DNA from: Rhizosphaericola sp047606825
Lineage (GTDB): Bacteria; Bacteroidota; Bacteroidia; Chitinophagales; Chitinophagaceae
Length of the DNA: 64,000 nt
Reading direction: 5' to 3'
Assembly (NCBI GenBank): GCA_047606825.1
Contig: JASGDY010000092.1
Coordinates: 1-64,000, forward strand
Shown here: piece by piece, positions 19,634 through 28,022 of the stretch
How the letters are laid out: every line of letters begins with the position of its first letter
Numbering within the stretch: position 1 is the first letter of the stretch
Made by a program: the position numbers and the translations under genes
The notes under the pieces: model-generated
Databases searched by the model: none
What the model was told of the DNA's origin: nothing
The model's input: only the letters and a program-made list of their open reading frames with translations

Positions 19634-20752
19634 TTAATAATTAAGTTCAGGTACAGGCACGGAAGCCATTTCGTTGAGCGTTAATTTCAGGTTAACGTTG
19701 TAATTACCGTCCTTGCTGCTGATGTCCAGCAAATGCCGTCCGGGATAGACCAGGTCGAGCCTGCGCTGCACATTTTTCAGCCCAATGCCCCCAACAGTTT
19801 TTTCGATCTCATCACCCATGGTATTTGTAACTACCAGTTCCAGTACCCCCCGGTCAAGTGACAGGTGTATGACAATGCTGCTGCCATGCTCCGGGTCTTT
19901 CGCCACATGCTTAAACGCATTCTCCACAAAGGTCATCAGTATAAATGGTGCTACACCAAAATGTCCTGCATAAAAATCGCCAGATTCGAAAACAACATCG
20001 AGTGCTTTGCTCTGTCGCAGCTTTTCCAACTCAATAAAATTTTTGAGATATTCTATCTCCTTGCTAAGCGGAATCAGGTGGTCATTACATTCATATAACT
20101 GATGGCGCAGCAGATCTGAGAATTTAGCTAACGCGGAAGATGCCAGGTTTGGATTCTTGCGGATTAGTATAAATATAGAATTAATGCTGTTAAACAAAAA
20201 ATGCGGGTTGAACTGGTGCTTTAAAAATTTTAGTTCCGTTTCCAACTTCTCTTTTTCCATTCGTTCCTGGCGCCGTCCTTCCGTTATGCGGTTTTTCAGC
20301 AGCTTAATGGTCATGGCCAGTGTCATGCTGGCAAAGGTAGAGGGTAATGCATAGCCCAGAAAATAATAAAAACAATTGGATCCGTTGCCGTACAATTCAC
20401 GCAATGACCTGCCGGTCAGACCAGAACTGATATAATATCCGGAAACGATAAGCAACGCGGTACTTATGATGGTCAAGCCCAGCAAAGTGAAATAGGTCGC
20501 AAATCTTTTCGTGTCGAAATATCGGGGAATAAGAAAATACAGGTTAAAATAAACCGCCAGCGCTTCCAGTACTACGTAAAACAGGTATTTAATGCTGTAA
20601 GGCAGAAATACGATATCGGATGCCGCCTTGAAAGGGTTACCAAAGGCTACAGATAGCCAGAGATAATGGTACAGACACCAAAATGGGATATGATAGAGTT
20701 TATATTTGAAAAACCAATGCTGACCTGATCCGTCGTTCCATAAATTGTTCAT
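19634..20752 (-). CDS. LytS/YehU-type sensor histidine kinase
   Basis: A 372-residue membrane sensor. The N-terminal half (about 20-150) has several hydrophobic segments consistent with four membrane helices and no large periplasmic domain. The kinase part has the His_kinase family motif LKHQFNPHFLFNSINSIF, with the phosphoacceptor His in the FNPHFLFN core, and an ATPase domain with FVENAFKHV and GGIGLKNVQRRL. It is paired with the LytTR regulator immediately downstream. The signal is unknown. The pair is island cargo. Confidence 0.93.
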   Translation of the reverse strand: MNNLWNDGSGQHWFFKYKLYHIPFWCLYHYLWLSVAFGNPFKAASDIVFLPYSIKYLFYVVLEALAVYFNLYFLIPRYFDTKRFATYFTLLGLTIISTALLIVSGYYISSGLTGRSLRELYGNGSNCFYYFLGYALPSTFASMTLAMTIKLLKNRITEGRRQERMEKEKLETELKFLKHQFNPHFLFNSINSIFILIRKNPNLASSALAKFSDLLRHQLYECNDHLIPLSKEIEYLKNFIELEKLRQSKALDVVFESGDFYAGHFGVAPFILMTFVENAFKHVAKDPEHGSSIVIHLSLDRGVLELVVTNTMGDEIEKTVGGIGLKNVQRRLDLVYPGRHLLDISSKDGNYNVNLKLTLNEMASVPVPELNY

Positions 20753-20947
20753 GCGGTCGATTTGAATATAAAGTTAAGCGATTTTAATATCGGGTGGTCT
20801 TTCGATTGATGAAAGCCCTTAAACTATTGATGAGCCGCACGACCGGGTACTTAACACGTTATTCTTCCGGTCATCAATAAAATCCTGTGGGTCGTCACAC
20901 AGATTTTTTTGTCGTTTCGTTACTATGTTCTTTTGCTGCCATAAAAA

Positions 20948-21694
20948 ATGATAAACATGAGATTTATAGCAAAGAAACCATTTTTATTATTTGTGCTGTC
21001 CGGGCTGCTGCAATACGCCAGTGCCCAACAGTTGCACAGCCGCTGGGACGAACTGACTGCCAGCGACTGGCCTCAGGCGCTTAAACTGTTAGATTCTACC
21101 TGCATCCTGCCCATAGGGGTGTTGGAAAAACATGGCACTCACGCACCGGTAGGTACAGACCTGATCAGGGCTAGGGAATATGCTGCCAGGGCGGTTAAGA
21201 AAGATCGTCATTGTCAATACCCATGGCGGTAATTGGGACTTCATGCACTATTTCATGCAAACAAGGCTGGAGAAGCATCGTAACTACGCGGTGTATCTAT
21301 ACCAGCCAAGTAGTAACGACCCCGAATTTGAAAAACAGTTTGCCGCCATCAGCAAAGGCGACCTATCCAAAGGCGACCATGCCGGCGAGATGGAAACCTC
21401 TGAAATATTGTATATGCGTCCTGATCTCGTGCAGCTTGATAGGGCAAAGAACGAATCTGGTGCGATGCTGGGCAGGCCTAGCCTGAAAAACATCTATACT
21501 CCGATCTGGTGGTATGCCGGTTACCCCAACCATTATGACGGCGACGGCTTTACGCAACCATGGCACTGGGCAAGCTGAAAGTTGAGCATGTGACCAAAGA
21601 TCTTGCCGAGGTGCTGCGCATAGTTAAAGCCGATCAGCAAACCCTAAAACTTCAACAGGAATTTTTTGACAAAGTTAACACACTACAAAAATGA
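20948..21694 (+). pseudogene. Creatininase-family gene, broken by deletion and frameshifts
   Basis: The remains of a secreted creatininase-type amidohydrolase. Frame 1 from ATG 20948 (or 20957) gives a signal peptide and CILPIGVLEKHGTHAPVGTDLI, matching the metal-binding N-terminal part. It then jumps, with loss of roughly 70 residues, to a second frame reading KIVIVNTHGGNWDFMHYFMQ (from about 21183), which contains the H-G-G-N motif. Near 21560 a further shift is needed to reach the usual ending LGKLKVEHVTKDLAEVL. The last stop (21692-21694) overlaps the ATG of the next gene, showing that both were once one operon. Confidence 0.85.
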
Positions 21695-24147
21695 AAAAGA
21701 TAATAATGAGCGTATTGCTCCTGATGACAGCTCGATTGGTATTAGGGCAGGTATCCGGTAAATTAGCCGACGCTACCGGGCAGCCGGTATCTTATGCGAC
21801 CGTATCTTTGTTAAAGGCCTCGGACAGCACCATTGTAAAATCTGTGCAAAGCGGTGAGAAAGGTGATTTTAGTTTTGATAATGTTTTACCAGGACAATAT
21901 CTTATTCGCCTAAGCAGTATTGGCTATCAACTGCGCTATACATCGATCTTCGACCTGACGCGGGAACAACCATCCAGAAATTTGGGAACGATCCTGCTTA
22001 CAGAAAATAGGAAACAATTGAATGAGATCGTTATTCGTGCAAGTAAACCATTGGTACAGCAGCGTGCTGACGGTATCGTTGTGAATGTGGAAAGCAGCGT
22101 GATGTCTAAGGGGAGTTCTGTGCTTGAGGTCCTCGAACGTTCACCGGGTGTGGTGATCGACCGTCAGAATAATGGTGTAACGCTTAACGGTAAAAGCGGT
22201 GTTATGGTGATGCTGAATGGCAAGCCGGTGCGTATGGCATTAGATCAGGTAGTAATTATGCTGGGTGGTATGAGCGCGAACGATGTGTCGCGGATCGAAT
22301 TACTGGCTAATCCTTCGGCAGCCTATGACGCAGATGGAAGTGCAGGAATGATCAATATCGTTACCAAAAAAAGCAGCAGACAGGGTACGAACGGATCTGT
22401 GTCCCTAACCGGCGGGTATGGTTACGGAGAGAAAGCAACAGGAAGCACCAGCCTTAACCACCAAACCGGGAAAACTAATTTGTACAGTTCATATACTTAT
22501 TCCCGTGACCGGGCATACAGCGACTTTCACGCCATAGGCTCAGAACAGGAACCTTTATTAGGTGGATTGGCGACATCTGACTTCTTAAGTGTTGCCAAAC
22601 CCGTGCTCAATAACCACCAGGCCACTTTTGGGATCGATACCAAGCTAAATAAAGGCTTGACCGTTGGCGGCAGCCTGAATTACAACAGCAGCACCACGGC
22701 GATCAAAACGGTAAATCACGGATATTATCTTATCCTGCCGGATTCTGTTTATCAATTGAATGCCACTATTAACGGGCAAAACTATTGGCGAAACCTGACG
22801 ACCAGTATTTATGCCGGCCAGCAATTAGGCTCTAGCGCAAAGCTCTTGTTCAACCTGGATCATATCGATTATAAAAATGATTATCCCATCGAGGCACAAA
22901 GTGCCTTCCTCGACCGGAACGGCAATCAGGCGGGTAATAATGATACGCTTTTCTCTCCGCGCCTCAAAGGCTTATCAAATACGCTGATCAGGGTTTGGGC
23001 ACCTAAAGTTGATTATACCAAGCAGTTTAATTCCGGGTTCACTTTAGATGCAGGGTTAAAGGGCACAAGCACCAACACGAACAGTACATCGGAGATCCTC
23101 AGTCAGGTCAATAATGTGTATGTAAGCCGTCCCGCTTCGGTAAACCAGATGCAAATGAAAGAAAAGATCGGCACTGCTTATATTTCCATGAAAGCCAAAC
23201 TTGATTCAACGACCGAGCTCGTGGCCGGGCTGCGGTATGAGTACTCCGATACCCGTATCACCGGGCAATCAACCGTACAGGAAAATAGAGTGCGCAGGCT
23301 AGGCGAATTATTCCCAAGCCTCCAGCTCACCAAAAGCACCAGTGAAAATACTGCATGGCTTTTATCGTATTCCAAAAGGATCAGCCGCCCAACCTATGCT
23401 GATCTCGCATCCTATGTCACTTACAACGGCCCCAATTCCGTTAATACCGGAAACCCATTACTAAAGCCCACCATTACCAATAACCTGAAGCTTGGCTATA
23501 ATTACAAGAATTATGCTTTTTCGGTTTTGGCAAGCCGTGATAACAACCCAATTGCAGGAAGCCAGATCGTTTATACAGCCGATAAGTTGCAAATGGCCGT
23601 TTCCCCGCAAAACATGGTTTATCAAAATAATTTGACCTTCCAGGCTAACCTGCCTTTCGCTATCGGCAACTGGTGGGAAATGAATTATGACCTGATAGGC
23701 GGGTGGCACCAGTTTAAATTAGACTACACGCCCGTGGCTGCCCAAAAAACTTATTTTGGTTATAACCTGCATACCAGCCAGCTTTTTAAACTGCCCTCCA
23801 ATTTTTCAGTCGAGCTATCCGGCTATTATAACTCGGGATCCTATAGCGGATCACGAAAAGTTGATGGATATGGCGTGATCAGCGCAGGGGTGAAAAAAGA
23901 GTTGAAAAATAATGGCGGCAGCTTCCAGCTATCGGTTACCGATCCGTTCCGTACCAATATTTTCAGCAGTTATTTCGGTTCATTAACACAGGAGGCCTTT
24001 GACTTGAAAAGCCATGTCGACTTCCATACGGAATCCAGCAAATATTTGATTTTTAAAGTTTCTTACACTAAATCCTTCGGTTCGGGCAGTTTCACCGGGC
24101 GTCAAAATAAAGAGAATTCCGAGGAAAATGAACGGATAGGACATTAA
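21691..24147 (+). CDS. TonB-dependent receptor-like outer-membrane beta-barrel protein
   Basis: An 818-residue outer-membrane protein. After a signal peptide it has a carboxypeptidase-regulatory-like domain (about 22-95, GQPVSYATVSLLKASDSTI), a plug-like domain containing VLEVLERSPGVVID and GKSGVMVMLNGKPVRM, then ELLANPSAAYDADGSAGMINI and a barrel of the OMP_b-brl_3 type. It lacks the SusC signature and has no SusD neighbour, so its ligand may be a peptide, metal complex or small molecule. It follows the dead creatininase gene directly, overlapping by ATGA, which suggests a lost joint function. Confidence 0.88.
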   Translation: MKKIIMSVLLLMTARLVLGQVSGKLADATGQPVSYATVSLLKASDSTIVKSVQSGEKGDFSFDNVLPGQYLIRLSSIGYQLRYTSIFDLTREQPSRNLGTILLTENRKQLNEIVIRASKPLVQQRADGIVVNVESSVMSKGSSVLEVLERSPGVVIDRQNNGVTLNGKSGVMVMLNGKPVRMALDQVVIMLGGMSANDVSRIELLANPSAAYDADGSAGMINIVTKKSSRQGTNGSVSLTGGYGYGEKATGSTSLNHQTGKTNLYSSYTYSRDRAYSDFHAIGSEQEPLLGGLATSDFLSVAKPVLNNHQATFGIDTKLNKGLTVGGSLNYNSSTTAIKTVNHGYYLILPDSVYQLNATINGQNYWRNLTTSIYAGQQLGSSAKLLFNLDHIDYKNDYPIEAQSAFLDRNGNQAGNNDTLFSPRLKGLSNTLIRVWAPKVDYTKQFNSGFTLDAGLKGTSTNTNSTSEILSQVNNVYVSRPASVNQMQMKEKIGTAYISMKAKLDSTTELVAGLRYEYSDTRITGQSTVQENRVRRLGELFPSLQLTKSTSENTAWLLSYSKRISRPTYADLASYVTYNGPNSVNTGNPLLKPTITNNLKLGYNYKNYAFSVLASRDNNPIAGSQIVYTADKLQMAVSPQNMVYQNNLTFQANLPFAIGNWWEMNYDLIGGWHQFKLDYTPVAAQKTYFGYNLHTSQLFKLPSNFSVELSGYYNSGSYSGSRKVDGYGVISAGVKKELKNNGGSFQLSVTDPFRTNIFSSYFGSLTQEAFDLKSHVDFHTESSKYLIFKVSYTKSFGSGSFTGRQNKENSEENERIGH

Positions 24148-24742
24148 CATTACCTAAACAATGACTTACAAAAGCAAAATTGCGCAAACATTATCGTAAC
24201 CCAAAGGCGGAAGACTTACATTTACTTTCAGAATAAGGTATGTAAAATTTGCCTTGAACATTGGTTCTCTATAGACCGTTGAAGGAATAATCCGCATATA
24301 CACCTGATCAGGGCAGTCATTGCAGTTTTTTGGTTTCTTCAAACGCAACTAAGCTTGCAGCCAATGACAAACAAGATGTTAAAGTATTAAAGCATTGATA
24401 ATCAAATCAATACAATTCATTCTGTGAGTAAAAGGACGCTCAAAATTAACTCACCATATTGCTCTTTTTTGTTGCGATTTGATGAATATTTTGGGCATTT
24501 GACAACATAAAAAGAAAAGTCTGCAATCATTTGATATGCAGGCTTTTAAATAATTTATTATCAAAATCAGCGGAGATTTAGGGTTTTTTACCTCTAAGTA
24601 GGGTTGATAACCAATGTCTTATGAGTGGAATAATTGCTTACGCACCACTTTTTTGCTACAGATTAATTGCAAATCTTATGAACTAAAGGTACGAATTACT
24701 ACAATCTCAACCAAATTTCAGGAATTTTAGTAAGTATTTTGA
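24148..24742. other. Gene-free stretch within the island
   Basis: About 595 AT-rich bases between the outer-membrane gene and the broken MFS gene. The only structure I see is the hairpin at 24515-24547. A 60-codon open frame on the minus strand (24166-24348) has no protein-like features. Confidence 0.5.
24515..24547. terminator. Hairpin terminator between convergent island genes
   Basis: An 11 bp stem pairs AAAAGTCTGCA (24515-24525) with TGCAGGCTTTT (24537-24547), with one wobble pair, A and T runs on either side and an 11-base loop. It can serve the genes converging from both sides. Confidence 0.6.
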
Positions 24743-25392
24743 TCAATTGTCCTGTTGTTTTGTAAAGCCAATCACACTCAACAAAAAAGCGATGAAGACG
24801 AACCTGGCACTTGCCAAAGAAATACTTTGGATGCCAAATGAAGATGTCACCAGCAGTCCGCAGGCGTAAGAGCCTGTAGCAATGCCGATATTAAATGCCG
24901 CAATGTTTAAACTGGAAGCCACGTCTTCAGTTCCAGACAGATGTTTTTCGGCAAGCTGCAGGACATATAGCTGCATGCCCGGCACGATGGAGAAGGCGAA
25001 GAATCCCATACCGGCCAGCGAAACGATCATTCCTATTTTATAAGGCGCGGAAAAATATAATCCGATAAATACCGCAACCAACAAAATGAATAATTTCATC
25101 AGTACTTTTACCGGGTTGCTACCAGCACCTTTTCCGTCGAATAGGTTACCTATGGCTACGAATATGCCATAAAACAGCAGTAAAATGGTGATGGTGCCCG
25201 GTGAAAACCGGCTTACTTTCTCCAATAAAGGCGACATATAGGTGAATGTGCCAAACACCCCGGCAAAGGAAAAAACGGTCAGTGAGAGAGACCTAATAAC
25301 AAGGATTTGTTTTGCAATATTTTGACCTGTTCTTTGATATGAACAGGCTTACCCATCGGGATTTGAGCAGATACGGCTATATCCGCTATGAG
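24743..25392 (-). pseudogene. MFS transporter, C-terminal half only, frameshifted
   Basis: Reading leftward, the last 171 codons from ATG 25258 give the C-terminal helices of an MFS drug/sugar exporter of the AraJ type (FAGVFGTFTYMSPLLEKV, NIAAFNIGIATGSYACG). Upstream, the preceding residues are found in another frame (MGKPVHIKEQVKILQNK, then SLLLGL), so one base was gained or lost near 25280-25292. The reading stops altogether near 25392, and the N-terminal six helices are missing. The gene is a remnant cut at its 5' side next to the recombinase module. Confidence 0.8.
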
Positions 25393-25500
25393 CCGTCATT
25401 CAACAAAAACAGGGGAAGCAAGATATATTTTACTGATGCAGACATGAAAATTTAAGGTTTCAAATTGACCGCTGTGGTCATAAAAAAGGGGAGGTGAGCT

Positions 25501-25671
25501 ATGGACAACGTGAAAGAGAATACGACTCCCGTAGAAGAAATCATATCAAAAACCAATGAGGAAATCGAACAGGAAAAAGAGAGAAACTTCGTAAATTTAC
25601 TGATTGAAATTATTGTGTCGATTACCTTAAAAGAGTTTTATGAAAAGGGCAATCAGGTATCTACGCTTTAG
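25501..25671 (+). CDS. Small acidic protein overlapping the serine recombinase start
   Basis: A 56-residue frame (starts MDNVKENTTPVEEII, ends YEKGNQVSTL) that begins after a strong GGGGAGGTGAGCT ribosome-binding site, unusual for Bacteroidota. It overlaps the first 32 bases of the recombinase gene in another frame, suggesting translational coupling. It has a charged N-terminal helix and a hydrophobic segment LLIEIIVSITLKEFYEKG. I do not recognise a characterised family. By position it may be a regulatory or directionality partner of the recombinase, which is an inference. Confidence 0.6.
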   Translation: MDNVKENTTPVEEIISKTNEEIEQEKERNFVNLLIEIIVSITLKEFYEKGNQVSTL

Positions 25672-27190
25672 CCAACTGGGGCAAAGCAACGGCTCGATTG
25701 AAAGGCAGGAACTGTACACTGACCAATGGGTAAAATACAACAATGTAGAGCTTGTGGATACCTTTACCGACAGGGGTAAAAGTGCAAGGACTTTTGACCG
25801 TCCGGACTTTATCAAATTACAGGCGTTTATTGCCAAACACTACAAATCGGTCGATTATTTGTTGGTGGACCAGTTGGACAGGTTCAGCCGGGATGCCGGG
25901 GAGGCAATGAGCATGGTAAAGATGCTCCAGCGTAGATACAGTATCCAGACTGTAAGTGTTACCGAAGGTATCATGTTTGACTATGATACCCCGGGCAGTT
26001 TTTTCCGGGCAGGGTTACAGTTGTTGCTGGCGGAAGAAGACAATATCAACCGAAGCGTTAAAGTAAAGGGTGGCTTATATACAGCCAAAGCCAAGGAAGG
26101 CAGGTTCGTTTACAGGACTGCGCCGTTTGGCTATAAAAAAATCGGGGAACGAAAAGAACGCCATCTGGAAATAGACGAAACGGAGGCAAAGATTGTACGG
26201 TTCATCTATGATGCCTATTTACGTGATGTCCCGCTTTATGTCATCAAGGAAAAAGCATACCAGCTTGGGTTTGACAGAAAAGGCAATACGGCAGTGGAAA
26301 GGGTTCTTTCAAACACTGTATATACAGCCCTGCTAAGGGTGGAGCCGTACAAGAACTATCCCGGAGGCCTGTTTCCGGCCAACCATGAGCCGATAGTAGA
26401 CACGACTACATGGCAGATGGTCCAGGGCAAGATGCAGAAGCCGGAAAAGATAAGGACTGTCATCGACGATGCAATTCCGTTGAGGGGTATATTGAAATGC
26501 CATTGCGGCAATCCTTTGTCGGGTGCAGCATCACGAGGTAAATCCGGCAAGTATTTTTATTATTATAAATGCCGGCATTCAAGGCACAACAACATAAGTG
26601 CCATTAAAGCCCATGATCAATTTTTAGGTGCATGTGATTTGATGAGCCTTTCCGAAAACCAAATTAAAGAAGTAAGGGACGGTTGCCACGCGTCAATTGA
26701 TGTTGAAATGAAGTCCAACAGGCAGAAGGCCACTGAAAGGAAACGGCAACTTGAGGAGGCGGAAGGGAAACTGTTTGCACTGGAGGAAAAGTGGATTAAG
26801 AACGAAATAACCAGGGATACTTACGACAGGTGGTATTCTTCCCACAACCATGGCATTCTCGGTTTCAAAGCGGCCATAGAAAGATTGAGTGAAGACCAGG
26901 GAAAAGCATTTCAGATATTGGAAAAGAACCTCTATAAGCTTTCTGACATGCGGTATGTGTTTACGGCTTCAAGTACGATACAGAAACGGGATTTCATAAA
27001 CAGGGTGTTCGACAGCAACTTGTACCATCAGGAAGGTATTTATCGAACACCTACGATGCTAAGGGTGCTGTCCCATAACGTATTGAAAATGAAAGAGAAA
27101 GGGTTTTTGATATACGAAAAAAAAGAGGGACTTCTTGATGAAGTCCCTCTCAGCGGTGAGGAGGGGATTCGAACCCCTGGTACAGTTTAA
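25640..27190 (+). CDS. Large serine recombinase (site-specific integrase)
   Basis: A 516-residue recombinase. The N-terminal catalytic domain has YLRFSQLGQSNGSIERQ with the probable nucleophile Ser11, and DYLLVDQLDRFSRD. A recombinase domain follows (about 160-260, KAKEGRFVYRTAPFGYKK), then a zinc ribbon (GILKCHCGNPLSG ... YYYKCRHSRH) and a coiled coil (about 350-410). The last 14 codons read through the hairpin at 27126-27150 and into the 3' end of tRNA-Ser, so the C-terminus (LSGEEGIRTPGTV) depends on the integration site. It probably integrates and excises the island at 17586/27153. Confidence 0.92.
   Translation: MKRAIRYLRFSQLGQSNGSIERQELYTDQWVKYNNVELVDTFTDRGKSARTFDRPDFIKLQAFIAKHYKSVDYLLVDQLDRFSRDAGEAMSMVKMLQRRYSIQTVSVTEGIMFDYDTPGSFFRAGLQLLLAEEDNINRSVKVKGGLYTAKAKEGRFVYRTAPFGYKKIGERKERHLEIDETEAKIVRFIYDAYLRDVPLYVIKEKAYQLGFDRKGNTAVERVLSNTVYTALLRVEPYKNYPGGLFPANHEPIVDTTTWQMVQGKMQKPEKIRTVIDDAIPLRGILKCHCGNPLSGAASRGKSGKYFYYYKCRHSRHNNISAIKAHDQFLGACDLMSLSENQIKEVRDGCHASIDVEMKSNRQKATERKRQLEEAEGKLFALEEKWIKNEITRDTYDRWYSSHNHGILGFKAAIERLSEDQGKAFQILEKNLYKLSDMRYVFTASSTIQKRDFINRVFDSNLYHQEGIYRTPTMLRVLSHNVLKMKEKGFLIYEKKEGLLDEVPLSGEEGIRTPGTV
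27126..27150 (-). terminator. Terminator of tRNA-Ser supplied by the island
   Basis: A stem pairs GAGGGACTT (27126-27134) with AAGTCCCTC (27141-27149). Left of it lies a run of eight A, so on the minus strand the hairpin is followed by U residues. It sits 4 bases past the tRNA 3' end and within the coding end of the recombinase gene. Confidence 0.8.
27153..27164. repeat. Right attachment repeat of the island
   Basis: GCGGTGAGGAGG, identical to 17586-17597. It includes the 3' acceptor strand of tRNA-Ser on the minus strand. Confidence 0.75.
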
Positions 27191-27242
27191 CCCGTACGGC
27201 AGTTTAGCAAACTACTGATTTCAGCCACTCATCCACCTCACC
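27154..27242 (-). tRNA. tRNA-Ser(GCT)
   Basis: An 89-base class II tRNA on the minus strand. The acceptor stem pairs GGTGAGG with CCTCACC and has discriminator G. The D-arm is GAGTGGCTGAAATC. The anticodon loop TTGCTAA gives anticodon GCT, and a long variable arm and T-loop TTCGAAT follow. CCA is not encoded. It is the integration target of the adjacent island and remains intact. Confidence 0.95.
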
Positions 27243-27269
27243 GTTCCCGATTTTGACAATCGAGGGCTG

Positions 27270-27301
27270 CAAAAGTAGGGGACAGAAACCGAATCTCCAA
27301 A
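27270..27301 (-). promoter_or_regulatory. Bacteroidota promoter of tRNA-Ser
   Basis: On the minus strand TTTG (27298-27301) is followed after 20 bases by TACTTTTG (27270-27277), a full match to the TTTG / TAnnTTTG consensus, 27 bases before the tRNA 5' end. Confidence 0.75.
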
Positions 27302-27394
27302 AAAAGGGGAGAAGATTTTAGTGCTGCAATCCCCAGTGCGAAAGACCCTCCTCCAAAAACGTTTTCACACGTTCCTTGATTGCTGTCATCTTTG

Positions 27395-27775
27395 TTAAGA
27401 TATATCTGTTAGCGCAACTATTATGTTGTCAATGAATTTGAATATTGATTTTCCCTTCAGTTCAAGTCTGTCGCCCTTTTTTAGTCCATTTGGGAAGTCA
27501 GTTGCTAAAACGGCAGAATAATCAATTTCAACTTCTGTATTGTCTTCATTGTGCCTTATTGCGGTTATTTTTTGTCGTCTGCTTTCAAAATAAGATTTTG
27601 CCTGTTCGGCTTGTTGTTTAAACGCTTTTATTCCATCCAAGGCCATATTCACTTCTTCATTTTGAATATTTCTAAAAATGATATTGTCGCTGAAATCAGA
27701 AGCCATTTTTTCAACATTAAATTCGTTGTAACCGTCGATATAATTTTTGATGATTCTTTCTCGTTCCCCGTTCAT
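27395..27775 (-). CDS. SnoaL-like / NTF2-fold protein
   Basis: A 126-residue cytoplasmic protein. The start MNGERERIIKNYIDGYNEFNVEKM and the alternation of helix and strands with DNIIFRNI match the SnoaL-like polyketide-cyclase fold used by small isomerases, ester-binding proteins and many proteins of unknown role. No catalytic residues can be assigned. It stands alone, divergent from the short + strand frame at 27910, and is just outside the island. Confidence 0.75.
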   Translation of the reverse strand: MNGERERIIKNYIDGYNEFNVEKMASDFSDNIIFRNIQNEEVNMALDGIKAFKQQAEQAKSYFESRRQKITAIRHNEDNTEVEIDYSAVLATDFPNGLKKGDRLELKGKSIFKFIDNIIVALTDIS

Positions 27776-27871
27776 TTTCGATGTTTTTGGCTGTTCTTTC
27801 CAATTGTTCTTATATCTCTACATTTCAGACTTACAATAGGATAAGCACTTCCACAAGAGTAAGTATAATTC

Positions 27872-27990
27872 TAATTTTGCACAAGAAATTTTTAAACAAA
27901 AAAAAGAAAATGAAAGTAGCGGTAACAGGTTCTTTTCGGAACCGTTTTTGGAAAATCGGAAAACCACATTTCGTGAAAATACTGTCGTAA
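27872..27990 (+). other. Orphan promoter-like motif with a 26-codon frame
   Basis: TAATTTTG (27872-27879) matches the Bacteroidota -7 element, though no clear -33 TTTG is present. It is followed by ATG 27910 and MKVAVTGSFRN, which looks like the first strand of an NAD(P)-binding Rossmann protein, but the frame stops at 27990. A weak hairpin GGTTC...GAACC with T run lies at 27928-27948. This may be the 5' remnant of a deleted gene. Confidence 0.35.
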
Positions 27991-28022
27991 AGTTTGAATA
28001 TAGCGGACACAACTCGTCCGAT

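Larger units (their letters stand above)
17586..27164 (+). mobile_element. Genomic island in the tRNA-Ser(GCT) 3' end, serine-recombinase type
   Basis: A 12 bp direct repeat GCGGTGAGGAGG occurs at 17586-17597 and at 27153-27164. The right copy is the 3' end of tRNA-Ser, and the large serine recombinase gene ends there. Between the copies lie an IS element, regulators, an outer-membrane protein and several broken genes, flanked on both sides by ordinary chromosome genes. Joining the outer flanks would rebuild the tRNA followed 14 bases later by the hairpin at 17540-17572. Identity as an integrated element is inferred from repeat, tRNA, recombinase and content together. Confidence 0.8.

Noticed and set aside
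24166..24348. A 60-codon minus-strand frame after the outer-membrane gene
   Set aside because: Low-complexity AT-rich sequence without recognisable features or a supported start.
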